Origin: an uncultured Bacilli bacterium
GTDB lineage: Bacteria > Bacillota_I > Bacilli_A > RFN20 > CAG-449
Direction: 5' to 3'
Assembly (NCBI GenBank): GCA_947593895.1
Contig: CANQDY010000006.1
Coordinates: 1-18,818, forward strand
Length of the DNA stretch: 18,818 nucleotides
The translations under genes were made by a program, and so were the position numbers. Under the pieces are notes generated by a model that saw nothing but the letters and a program-made list of their open reading frames with translations, was not told the origin of the DNA and ran no database searches. This document shows positions 1 through 6,269 of the stretch, one piece after another; the first letter of the stretch is position 1, and every line of letters begins with the position of its first letter.

Positions 1-944
1 GCCCCTGGTTTAACCTCTGTTCCATCAACTGTAAACACTAGCTTATCTCCTGCAACAACCTTTACTCCTTCAACTGAGTATTGTTTTGTCATTGTAGGAA
101 TATTTGAATCTGGTTCAATTTCTATCATTTCAGCAGGTTCGGTTTCACCTATCTTGACTGTAGTAATTTTTTCTGGAGTTGGTTTTTCATCTTTATAACC
201 AGTTACCCAGACATCGTATCCGCCATCTTCATATGCTTTTAAGTAGATATCTACATTTGTTGCTGTGGTTACAATTTCTAATTTTGCTCCATTTAATTTG
301 ACATTATTACCTTTTCCAGTTCCAATTCCAGGTTCTACAACAATTCCATCAACTGTAAAGACTAATACATCACCAGTTGTAACATCTACTTCTTTGATTG
401 AGTATTGCTTGGTCATATTTGATATCTCTGAATCTGGTTCAATTTCTACCATATCCATAGCTTCTAACTCTCCAATTTTAACTGTTGCATTATTTTTTAT
501 TGGATTATCACTAGAAACATCACTACTACTAGTTTCACTTGTTACATCACTTGTTGTAGTGCTTGTTACATCGCTTGTTGTGGTGCTTGTTACATCACTT
601 GTTGTAGTGCTTGTTACATCACTTGTTGTGGTACTTGTTACATCGCTTGTTGTGGTACTTGTTACATCACTTGTTGTGGTGCTTGTTACATCGCTTGTTG
701 TGGTGCTTGTTACATCGCTTGTTGTGGTGCTTGTTACATCACTTGTTGAATTACTAGTGGTTGAATTAGTAGAACTATCACTTTTTTCACTAGTTGAATT
801 ACCATTTGAAGTAGTTTCACTAATCGGGGATGTACTATTATCTGAACTTGGTATACTAGTTGGTGTATTTTTTTTACAACCAAAAAGAACAGCAGAAGAT
901 AATATCCCTATAGCTAAAATTTTTAGACCTTTCTTCTTATTCAT
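1..944 (-). CDS. Surface lipoprotein with Thr/Ser repeat stalk and tandem extracellular domains (3' end outside window)
   Basis: The minus-strand frame is open from the ATG at 944 to the window edge, about 314 codons, so the C-terminus is missing. It starts MNKKKGLKILAIGIL and has a lipobox (LFGC, Cys near residue 23), predicting a lipid-anchored surface protein. A Ser/Thr/Asn-rich linker follows and contains about nine copies of an eight-residue repeat, STTTSDVT. After it come two homologous domains of about 110 residues. Both start TVKIGE, contain IEPDS, MTKQYS and LVFTVDG, and the first carries YLKAYEDGGYDVWVTGY; the second is cut off. A Shine-Dalgarno AGGAG lies 7 nt before the ATG. The repeated beta-rich domains suggest an adhesin or glycan-binding role, but I do not recognise the family and claim no substrate. 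The plus-strand reading of this region (265-1014) is a shadow caused by the 24-bp repeat. Confidence 0.85.
   Translation of the reverse strand, partial: MNKKKGLKILAIGILSSAVLFGCKKNTPTSIPSSDNSTSPISETTSNGNSTSEKSDSSTNSTTSNSTSDVTSTTTSDVTSTTTSDVTSTTTSDVTSTTTSDVTSTTTSDVTSTTTSDVTSTTTSDVTSTTTSDVTSETSSSDVSSDNPIKNNATVKIGELEAMDMVEIEPDSEISNMTKQYSIKEVDVTTGDVLVFTVDGIVVEPGIGTGKGNNVKLNGAKLEIVTTATNVDIYLKAYEDGGYDVWVTGYKDEKPTPEKITTVKIGETEPAEMIEIEPDSNIPTMTKQYSVEGVKVVAGDKLVFTVDGTEVKPG
541..748. repeat. 24-bp in-frame tandem repeat, 8 full units plus a partial ninth
   Basis: Eight full 24-bp units run from 541 to 732 and a ninth matches over 16 bp. Units differ only at a few positions (tcactt/tcgctt, gtagtg/gtggtg/gtggta). 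Each unit encodes STTTSDVT on the minus strand in the lipoprotein stalk. The unit length is a multiple of three, so copy-number change by slippage would keep the reading frame. Confidence 0.95.
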
Positions 945-1049
945 TATATTCTCCTTCTTTCTTCTTAGAAATAAACAACTATACTCTAACTTGATTTATG
1001 ATTTTTTCCAATAATCAATTATTAGAATAATTGCTTTCAAAACAAATGT

Positions 1050-1078
1050 ATTATAGCATTAGCAGCTTGATATTGAAA
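1050..1078 (-). promoter_or_regulatory. Sigma-A-type promoter of the stalk lipoprotein
   Basis: On the minus strand there is a -10 TATAAT (1055-1050) with an extended TG (TGCTATAAT) and a -35 TTTCAA (1078-1073) at 17-bp spacing. The ATG is about 105 bp downstream, leaving an untranslated leader of about 100 nt. Confidence 0.75.
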
Positions 1079-1087
1079 GCGTTTTCA
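1074..1087. promoter_or_regulatory. cre-type operator (CcpA/LacI family) overlapping the -35
   Basis: TGAAAGCGTTTTCA fits the published catabolite-responsive element consensus TGWNANCGNTNWCA at every defined position. It overlaps the -35 hexamer of the lipoprotein promoter, a placement that normally gives repression. That the regulator is CcpA rather than a local LacI-family protein (MalR-like) cannot be decided here. Confidence 0.75.
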
Positions 1088-1130
1088 TTAATAAATTTAA
1101 AAATTATGATTTTTTCAAATTTAAAATCAA

Positions 1131-1163
1131 ATAAAAAAGCATAGCTTACTAAATTCTATGCTT
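1131..1163 (-). terminator. Rho-independent terminator of dnaA-dnaN
   Basis: Arms AAGCATAG (1137-1144) and CTATGCTT (1156-1163) form an 8-bp stem with an 11-nt loop. On the minus strand the stem is followed by a T-run (complement of 1133-1138). It lies 35 nt after the dnaN stop codon. Confidence 0.85.
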
Positions 1164-1197
1164 AAAATAATATTTTTATTATGTTTCTTTCTTATCT

Positions 1198-2319
1198 CTA
1201 ATAGTAAGATCTAACTGGGGTTATAATTTGAATCAAAGAGTCATCAACTGGAGAAGTTACTCTAAACGCATTCATTTCTCCTGCAAAAGAAAGAATGACA
1301 TCTTCACTTTGAGAAGCTTTAATCGCATCTATTACATAATCAACATTAAACGAAATTTCCACTCTTCCACCTTCGTATTGGAATTGCTCAATTTTTTCAT
1401 TTGCCGAACCAATTTGCTCACTTTTAGATGAAATTTCGACTAAATCATTATCTAAAGATAACTTAACAATTCTTTCTCTTTCAATTGCTAATAAGGAAAC
1501 ACGTTGCATTGCATCAATAAAACGATTTGAGTTTACTTGTAAAACAAAAGGATAAGTACTTGGAATCATTCTTGAAGTCTTTGGAAAATCACCATTAATT
1601 AATCTTGAAAATACTTTTGTGTTTCCAAATTCAAATACTACTTTATTTGCCGAAATATGAATAGTAATATCATCTTCTTCGTTTAATTTAGAAACTTCAT
1701 TAAGAACCTTAACTGGAATATTGGTTTCAAAATTATTTAAATTATCAATTCGATATAATTTCTTTGCTAAACGATAACTATCTGTTGCAACAAACTCAGC
1801 ATTACCATTACTTGATTTAAAATTAATTGCAGTTAAGATTGGTCTAACTTCTCTAGTAGATGCTGCAAAAGCAGTTTGAGAAACAATCTTTTTAAAATCA
1901 TCCGTACTGAAAACAATTTCTTCACCTAAGATTGACAAATCTAAATCAGGATATTCTTCACTTCTCATTGCATTTAATTGGAAATGCGATTTATTATCAG
2001 AAATTTGAACAATAACATTATCTATAACTTCAATAGTAACTTCATCTGAATCAAGACGTCTAATGATTTCTAATAAATACTTCGCAGATATTAATGCTGA
2101 TCCATCTATATAATCTAAAATAATTTTTTCATCTCCTAAAGAAATAGGTAAACTACTTTCAATTGTAATATCATTGTCTGACCCGGTAACAATTAACCCG
2201 TTATTGCTTATTTCGATTTTAAAATTTAAAAATGCAGGGGTTGGTGATTTTTGACCGATAGCAACATTTACAGTGCTTAAAACTTTTAAAAATCTAAGAC
2301 GATTGATTGTAAATTTCAT
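1198..2319 (-). CDS. dnaN: DNA polymerase III sliding clamp, beta subunit
   Basis: The 373-residue product has the usual length of a bacterial beta clamp, which forms a dimeric ring tethering DNA polymerase III to DNA and is a docking site for repair and initiation-control proteins. Features seen are the N-terminus MKFTINRLRFLKVLSTVNVA, the central FVATDSYRLAKK stretch typical of clamp domain II, and the C-terminal SLIQIITPVRSYY, matching the conserved clamp end (family form IITPVR.Y). The ATG at 2319 is preceded by AGGAG at 6-nt spacing. It lies 122 bp downstream of dnaA on the same strand, the usual dnaA-dnaN arrangement, and ends just before a strong terminator, so the two probably form one transcription unit. 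Nothing is truncated or odd. Confidence 0.98.
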   Translation of the reverse strand: MKFTINRLRFLKVLSTVNVAIGQKSPTPAFLNFKIEISNNGLIVTGSDNDITIESSLPISLGDEKIILDYIDGSALISAKYLLEIIRRLDSDEVTIEVIDNVIVQISDNKSHFQLNAMRSEEYPDLDLSILGEEIVFSTDDFKKIVSQTAFAASTREVRPILTAINFKSSNGNAEFVATDSYRLAKKLYRIDNLNNFETNIPVKVLNEVSKLNEEDDITIHISANKVVFEFGNTKVFSRLINGDFPKTSRMIPSTYPFVLQVNSNRFIDAMQRVSLLAIERERIVKLSLDNDLVEISSKSEQIGSANEKIEQFQYEGGRVEISFNVDYVIDAIKASQSEDVILSFAGEMNAFRVTSPVDDSLIQIITPVRSYY

Positions 2320-2341
2320 AATATACTCCTTTTTATAATTT

Positions 2342-2372
2342 TAATAATAATTGCTGTGGGAATTGTGGATAA
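2342..2372 (-). other. Unwinding-type origin element between dnaA and dnaN (DnaA boxes plus trio-like run)
   Basis: On the minus strand a perfect DnaA box TTATCCACA (2372-2364) directly abuts a degenerate box ATTCCCACA (2363-2355). GC, then AA, then TTATTATTA (2350-2342) follow. Two adjacent boxes, a short GC step and a 3-nt periodic run is the layout described as the basal origin unwinding system (DnaA-trios) in Bacillus subtilis, also in the dnaA-dnaN gap. The box is direct; calling the run DnaA-trios is inference. Confidence 0.6.
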
Positions 2373-2393
2373 CTCACTTTTTCAACACAAATT

Positions 2394-2402
2394 ATTGTAT
2401 CA
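2394..2402 (-). promoter_or_regulatory. Possible extended -10 for dnaN
   Basis: The minus strand reads TGATACAAT, a TACAAT hexamer with the TGn extension, about 75 bp before the dnaN ATG. I see no good -35. dnaN often has its own promoter in this gap, but this site is only suggestive. Confidence 0.3.
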
Positions 2403-2441
2403 CAAATCTTTAATAAATGCTAGAAAATACTATGTATTTTA

Positions 2442-3809
2442 TTATGATTTAAGTTGCTTTTTTAATGTGTTGATTGCATTTTGTAAAAGAGGATCAGTTT
2501 TCAACATTAAATCCACTTTTTCACAAGCTGTAATAACAGTTGAATGATCTCTACCAAATATTTTTCCTATCTTTATATATGGTGTTCCGACTAGGGTTCG
2601 ACATAGATACATGCATATTTGTCTTGCCAAAGCAATTTGAGAAGTTCTAACCTTTGATTTAATTTGAGTTTCTGTTAAATGATAATGCTCACCTACTACC
2701 TCAATTATTTTATCTTCTGTTACAATCTTTGATTTGTCTTTTGTTGACATCATTGGTTTGACTGACTCTTTGATTGTAATTAAATCGATACGACTAGTTT
2801 TTTTTGAGTTAATCGTATAAAATAGCAAACGATTTAATGCTCCTTCAAGTTCTCTGACATTTTTAGAAAAATTTTCGGCGAGAAAAGTTAAACCATCTTC
2901 ATCAAAATTACTTACATCAAGACCATTCGATTCGATTTTAGTTTTTAAAATTTCAATTAAGGTTGAAGTATCAGGATTTTTAATATTGACACTTAATCCC
3001 ATATTAAATCTAGATACTAAACGTTCTTCTAGTCCTTTTAATTCATTTGGATGACGATCAGATGTTAAAACAATTTGCTTATTATTACTGATTAATGAAT
3101 TAAAAACATTAAAAAACATCTCTGAAGTTTTAATTTTTTCTGATAAAAATTGGATATCATCCACTAAAAGAACATCGATGGTTTTTAAAAAATCTTTTAA
3201 ATTATCTTCTTGCTGATCTCCTCTGGAATACTTTATATATTCATCAATAAAAGCATCGGTAGTTATATATAAAACTTTTTTATAAGGGTTATTCGCCCGG
3301 ATATAATTTCCTAATGCATGAATTAAGTGTGTCTTTCCTAATCCTGATTTTGCATAGATAAATAGTGGGTTAAAAGATACTCCAGGATTACTAGCAACAA
3401 GTAATGATGCTTGAACCGCTTCTCTATTGCACGAACCGACAACAAAGTTATCAAATGTGAATTTATTATTTAAGGAACAATTACTAAAAAAAGGAGATTT
3501 TGTTTCAAAAATCGGACTCTTTTTATTTAGTTCTTTAATGTCATCTTTTGATATAAAAGAAATCTCGTACTCAGTTTCGGTTGCATCTTTAACGCAACTA
3601 GATATTGTTTGTAAATAATGGTCATTTGAGTTAAGAAATTGACAAGATAATTTGCTTCCGGTAGAAATAATCATCTTATTGCCATCAATTTTGTATATTT
3701 TTGTATCTGATAGAAATGAATCAAATAGATGTCGATCAGTAATTTTAATCTTCACCTTACCTAATACTTTGTTCCATAAAGATGTTTTTTGATCTAATGT
3801 TAATACCAT
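2442..3809 (-). CDS. dnaA: Chromosomal replication initiator protein DnaA
   Basis: DnaA is an AAA+ ATPase that binds DnaA boxes, opens the origin and loads the helicase. Numbering from the ATG at 3809 (455 residues): a short domain I; P-loop AKSGLGKT (153-160); Walker B LLVDDIQFL (Asp217-Asp218); sensor II NVRELEGALNRLL; and the C-terminal helix-turn-helix signature IALARQICMYLCR...IKIGKIFGRDHSTVI. Two deviations stand out. The first P-loop residue is Ala where most DnaA proteins have Gly, and the usual FGGRDH turn is one residue shorter (FGRDH). A TTG at 3821 would add four residues; neither start has a strong Shine-Dalgarno, and ATG was chosen because the protein then begins as most DnaA proteins do (MVLTLDQKTSLWNKVL). 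It is first in dnaA-dnaN and divergent from rpmH. Confidence 0.97.
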   Translation of the reverse strand: MVLTLDQKTSLWNKVLGKVKIKITDRHLFDSFLSDTKIYKIDGNKMIISTGSKLSCQFLNSNDHYLQTISSCVKDATETEYEISFISKDDIKELNKKSPIFETKSPFFSNCSLNNKFTFDNFVVGSCNREAVQASLLVASNPGVSFNPLFIYAKSGLGKTHLIHALGNYIRANNPYKKVLYITTDAFIDEYIKYSRGDQQEDNLKDFLKTIDVLLVDDIQFLSEKIKTSEMFFNVFNSLISNNKQIVLTSDRHPNELKGLEERLVSRFNMGLSVNIKNPDTSTLIEILKTKIESNGLDVSNFDEDGLTFLAENFSKNVRELEGALNRLLFYTINSKKTSRIDLITIKESVKPMMSTKDKSKIVTEDKIIEVVGEHYHLTETQIKSKVRTSQIALARQICMYLCRTLVGTPYIKIGKIFGRDHSTVITACEKVDLMLKTDPLLQNAINTLKKQLKS

Positions 3810-3821
3810 AAAAGTTACCAA

Positions 3822-4247
3822 TTAATCTTTCTAAAAAGAAATATATCACAACATTGTTGAAAAATACATAATTATTTATTACTATTTTGTTTTTCCCACA
3901 TATTAAATAAAAAAATAATTTGTATTTATCCAAACAAATTTGAATTATCCACATTTTTTATATGTGGGAAATAATTTTGTTTTTTTTAATAATATTCTTA
4001 AAGGTAATTTGTGTATAATTTATCCACATATTTTTTTATATCCACATTTAAAATAGTATGAATAGTCCATATAAATTTTGTATTTATCCATTATAAAAAA
4101 AATGTTTTCAACATTATGTTAATTTGTTATAAATCCTGTTTATAACTATGTTAATATACGAAAAAAATTTTCCAGAAGATATAAAAAAAATGATGAAAAA
4201 TCCATTAGTTAGACAGATTTTTAAATTTGGAAATTTTATTCATGATT
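3822..4247. other. Origin region upstream of dnaA with a DnaA-box cluster (oriC)
   Basis: This very AT-rich gap separates dnaA (minus) from rpmH (plus). Perfect boxes TTATCCACA lie at 3945-3953 and 4020-4028 on the plus strand. Near matches on the plus strand are TTTCCCACA 3892-3900, TTATCCAAA 3926-3934, ATATCCACA 4038-4046 and TTATCCATT 4084-4092; TTTCCCACA is also present on the minus strand at 3971-3963. Most boxes point away from dnaA. With the box pair in the dnaA-dnaN gap this makes a bipartite origin flanking dnaA, as in Bacillus. The right-hand part (about 4093-4247) has no boxes but overlaps a possible small ORF. Confidence 0.85.
3840..3848 (-). promoter_or_regulatory. Possible extended -10 of the dnaA promoter
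   Basis: On the minus strand TGATATATT combines TGn with TATATT, about 30 bp before the dnaA start. No good -35 is seen at 17-18 bp. An 11-bp palindrome, CAACATTGTTG (3849-3859), sits immediately upstream and could be an operator. Both calls are weak. Confidence 0.3.
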
Positions 4248-4252
4248 GTTGA
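4148..4252 (+). CDS. Possible 34-residue small protein in the origin gap
   Basis: An ATG frame encodes 34 residues beginning MLIYEKNFPEDIKKMM and ending FKFGNFIHDC. The composition is protein-like (mixed charged, Phe and Ile residues, no homopolymer run), unlike the AT-only sequence to its left. There is no Shine-Dalgarno. A promoter-like -35 TTTCAA (4106-4111), 16-bp spacer and extended -10 TGTTATAAA (4126-4133) would start RNA only a few nucleotides before the ATG, which would suit near-leaderless translation. The stop codon overlaps the rpmH -35. I recognise no family; it could be chance. Confidence 0.25.
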   Translation: MLIYEKNFPEDIKKMMKNPLVRQIFKFGNFIHDC

Positions 4253-4277
4253 CTTATATATAATTTATATATATAAT
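4249..4277 (+). promoter_or_regulatory. Sigma-A promoter of rpmH-rnpA-yidC-jag
   Basis: -35 TTGACT (4249-4254), a 17-bp spacer and a perfect -10 TATAAT (4272-4277) lie 36 bp before the rpmH ATG. This is the strongest promoter match in the window, fitting a ribosomal protein gene. Confidence 0.9.
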
Positions 4278-4312
4278 CAAGAACGTATATGAAAGTGTCG
4301 GAGGTGTAAAAA

Positions 4313-4447
4313 ATGAAAAGAACATATCAACCTAGTAAAAGAAAAACAAAAAATACATGTGGGTTTCGTGCTAGAATGGCAACCCCAAATGGACGTAAAG
4401 TTTTAGCAAGACGTCGTGCAAAAGGAAGAAAAGAACTTACTGCATAA
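4313..4447 (+). CDS. rpmH: 50S ribosomal protein L34
   Basis: This 44-codon gene is full length for bacterial L34, a small basic protein of the large ribosomal subunit. It starts MKRTYQPSKRKTKNTCGFRA and carries the family block NGRKVLARRRAKGRKELTA. The ATG follows an excellent Shine-Dalgarno GGAGGTG (4300-4306) at 6-nt spacing. It is the first gene of the rightward run, and a strong terminator separates it from rnpA 64 bp downstream, which should make L34 mRNA far more abundant than rnpA mRNA. The Cys in NTCGFRA, where many Bacilli have a basic or polar residue before GFRAR, is a minor variation. Confidence 0.98.
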   Translation: MKRTYQPSKRKTKNTCGFRARMATPNGRKVLARRRAKGRKELTA

Positions 4448-4460
4448 TTAAGCTAAAGAT

Positions 4461-4486
4461 AACCCACTGATTTAGTGGGTTTTTTA
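4461..4486 (+). terminator. Rho-independent terminator between rpmH and rnpA
   Basis: AACCCACT (4461-4468), a 5-nt loop and AGTGGGTT (4474-4481) form a GC-containing 8-bp stem that runs into TTTTTT. I see no good promoter in the 25 bp between it and rnpA, so it probably acts as a partial terminator that lowers rnpA-yidC-jag output relative to rpmH. Confidence 0.88.
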
Positions 4487-4511
4487 AAAGTAATTGTAGA
4501 AGGTTGATTAG

Positions 4512-4841
4512 ATGAAAGTAAAGTATCGAGTTAAGTCTCATGAAGATTTTCAAAAGATTATTTACAATAATAAAAAGGTAAGTAGCTTAGGTTATGTAAT
4601 TTACTTCAAAAAAAATGAAATTGAAAATTCCAGAGTCGGCATATCTACTTCAAAAAAACTTGGAAATGCTGTAGTCAGAAATAGAATTAAAAGACAAGTT
4701 CGTGTTATGGCTAGAGATATCATACCTATGAAAAAAAATATGGACTATGTAATTATTGTAAGAAATAGTTACTTAAGTCGCACTTACCAACAAAATTATG
4801 CTGAGTTATTAAAACTTGCATCAAAAATAAAGGAGGACTAA
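4512..4841 (+). CDS. rnpA: Ribonuclease P protein component
   Basis: This small basic protein binds the RNase P RNA and helps recognise the 5' leader of precursor tRNA. The 109-residue length is usual. The family signature is clear: ISTSKKLGNAVVRNRIKRQVR, whose RNRIKR segment is the conserved RNA-contact motif. The ATG at 4512 is preceded by a modest AAGG. The gene follows rpmH in the near-universal rpmH-rnpA order, and its stop is 7 bp before the yidC start, so rnpA, yidC and jag are probably one transcript. No truncation or missing key residue was seen. Confidence 0.97.
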   Translation: MKVKYRVKSHEDFQKIIYNNKKVSSLGYVIYFKKNEIENSRVGISTSKKLGNAVVRNRIKRQVRVMARDIIPMKKNMDYVIIVRNSYLSRTYQQNYAELLKLASKIKED

Positions 4842-4848
4842 TAAGTTT

Positions 4849-6261
4849 ATGAAGAAAAAAAGTAGTAGAATTTTAAAAATTATCGGATTACTTTTATGTG
4901 TCTTCACTTTATCTGGATGTACCAAAACATTAGTAACTATCCAAGACAAATGTTCAATTATGATGGCAAAAGAAGATTTTGATGATGGTGAGAAGTTTGG
5001 TAACTATGGAGAGAAATCAGAAACTTATTCAATTAATGAAGAAGCAAAGAATCAAGGATACTTGCTCCCTTCAGATGAATTTAATCAGTTTATGGAGAAA
5101 AAAATTTCGGAGTATATTGTTGAATTAAAAGAATATACTAACGCAAAAGGAGAAAAACCATATGCAGATAAGGAAGAAAAGTATTTAAGAGCTATCGCTA
5201 CTTTTGCCGGAGGAAGCGAAGTTACTAAAGATGGAGTTACTACATTTAATTATGAAAAGAACAAGTTATGGAATAACTATAACAGATGGTTAGATGAAGC
5301 AAAAAATAATTCCACAATCGGAGTTGGATTATGTCCTGATCGTAGCTATGTAGTTTTTTATCAAAGAACATTTAATTCCATTGCATCAAGTTATACGACT
5401 ACAATAACCCCAATTGATGAAGAATACAATGGTGTGTATCTTGAAGGAAAATCATGGAAAGAAGCATTTGATTATGGATTTATTGAAGGATTATTAGTTT
5501 ATCCGGTATCTTGGATGTTATATCAATTTGCTCATGCGTTTGGTTTGAATGGTTGGGGACAAATTGGTGCAATTTTATTAGTAACATTAATTGTTCGTGG
5601 CGTTTTAATCTTATGTACATTAAAACAAACTTTGTCCCAACAAAAGATGACACAATTACAACCAGAATTAGCAAGGATTCAAGCTAAATACCCTAATGCT
5701 CAAACTAATCAATACGAAAAGCAAAGAATGGCGCAAGAGCAAATGGCATTATATAAGAAAAATAAAATTAATCCAATGGGAACATTTATTGTTTTAATAT
5801 TCCAATTCCCTATCTTTATTGCAGTTTGGGGAGCGATGCAAGGTTCTGCTGTATTGATGTCTGGTGATTTAATTGGCCTATCTTTAGCGGCATCAACTAT
5901 GACTTCAATGTTTAATTTTAAGAGTTTGACATGTATTATTGCTTGGGTAATTTTCATTTTAATGGCTGCCGGACAGTTTATTTCAATGAAACTTCCACAA
6001 TGGATGCAGAAAAAAAGAGTTGATAATGTTGAAAAATTAAATCGAAATCCATCTATGGAACAATCTCAAAAAACGATGAGTATGGTTAATAATATGATGT
6101 TAATTTTCATTATATTTATGGGATTATCCTTACCTATCGCAATGGCCATTTATTGGTTTGTTTCTTCATTAATTTCAATTTTACAAACAATCATTATGCA
6201 AGGTCTTTTGGCAAAGAAATCTAATTTAAAGAAACATGTAAAATATAAAACAAAGAAATAG
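4849..6261 (+). CDS. yidC: Membrane protein insertase YidC/OxaA/SpoIIIJ, lipoprotein type
   Basis: YidC inserts and folds membrane proteins, alone or with Sec. An N-terminal signal with lipobox LSGC (Cys24) predicts lipid anchoring. The insertase core begins near residue 212. The first core helix carries Arg250 (LIVRGVLI), matching the conserved positive residue of the substrate groove. Later helices include GTFIVLIFQFPIFIAVWGA, IIAWVIFILMAAGQF and LPIAMAIYWFVSSLISILQ. At 470 residues it is much longer than the usual 250-290 residue Firmicutes proteins; the excess is a hydrophilic extracellular segment of about 185 residues between Cys24 and the core. GGAGG overlaps the end of rnpA but sits rather far (about 12 nt) from this ATG. 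The C-terminus is Lys-rich, as expected for ribosome contact. Confidence 0.96.
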   Translation: MKKKSSRILKIIGLLLCVFTLSGCTKTLVTIQDKCSIMMAKEDFDDGEKFGNYGEKSETYSINEEAKNQGYLLPSDEFNQFMEKKISEYIVELKEYTNAKGEKPYADKEEKYLRAIATFAGGSEVTKDGVTTFNYEKNKLWNNYNRWLDEAKNNSTIGVGLCPDRSYVVFYQRTFNSIASSYTTTITPIDEEYNGVYLEGKSWKEAFDYGFIEGLLVYPVSWMLYQFAHAFGLNGWGQIGAILLVTLIVRGVLILCTLKQTLSQQKMTQLQPELARIQAKYPNAQTNQYEKQRMAQEQMALYKKNKINPMGTFIVLIFQFPIFIAVWGAMQGSAVLMSGDLIGLSLAASTMTSMFNFKSLTCIIAWVIFILMAAGQFISMKLPQWMQKKRVDNVEKLNRNPSMEQSQKTMSMVNNMMLIFIIFMGLSLPIAMAIYWFVSSLISILQTIIMQGLLAKKSNLKKHVKYKTKK

Positions 6262-6269
6262 AGGTAATT

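Noticed and set aside
541..748. CRISPR-like appearance of regularly spaced repeats
   Set aside because: Units are contiguous with no spacers and are translated in frame as STTTSDVT.
265..1014. Plus-strand open frame of about 250 codons with a Val/Thr/Ser/Leu repeat
   Set aside because: It is the complement of the 24-bp repeat and the lipoprotein domains. The minus strand has the signal peptide, lipobox, Shine-Dalgarno and promoter.
2356..2547. Plus-strand 63-codon frame across the dnaA-dnaN gap
   Set aside because: It is antisense to the dnaA 3' end and covers the DnaA box pair, with no translation signal.
3757..3954. Minus-strand 65-codon frame rich in Phe, Ile and Tyr overlapping the dnaA start
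   Set aside because: It covers the DnaA boxes and the dnaA 5' end in another frame, has no Shine-Dalgarno, and its composition is that of AT-rich non-coding DNA.
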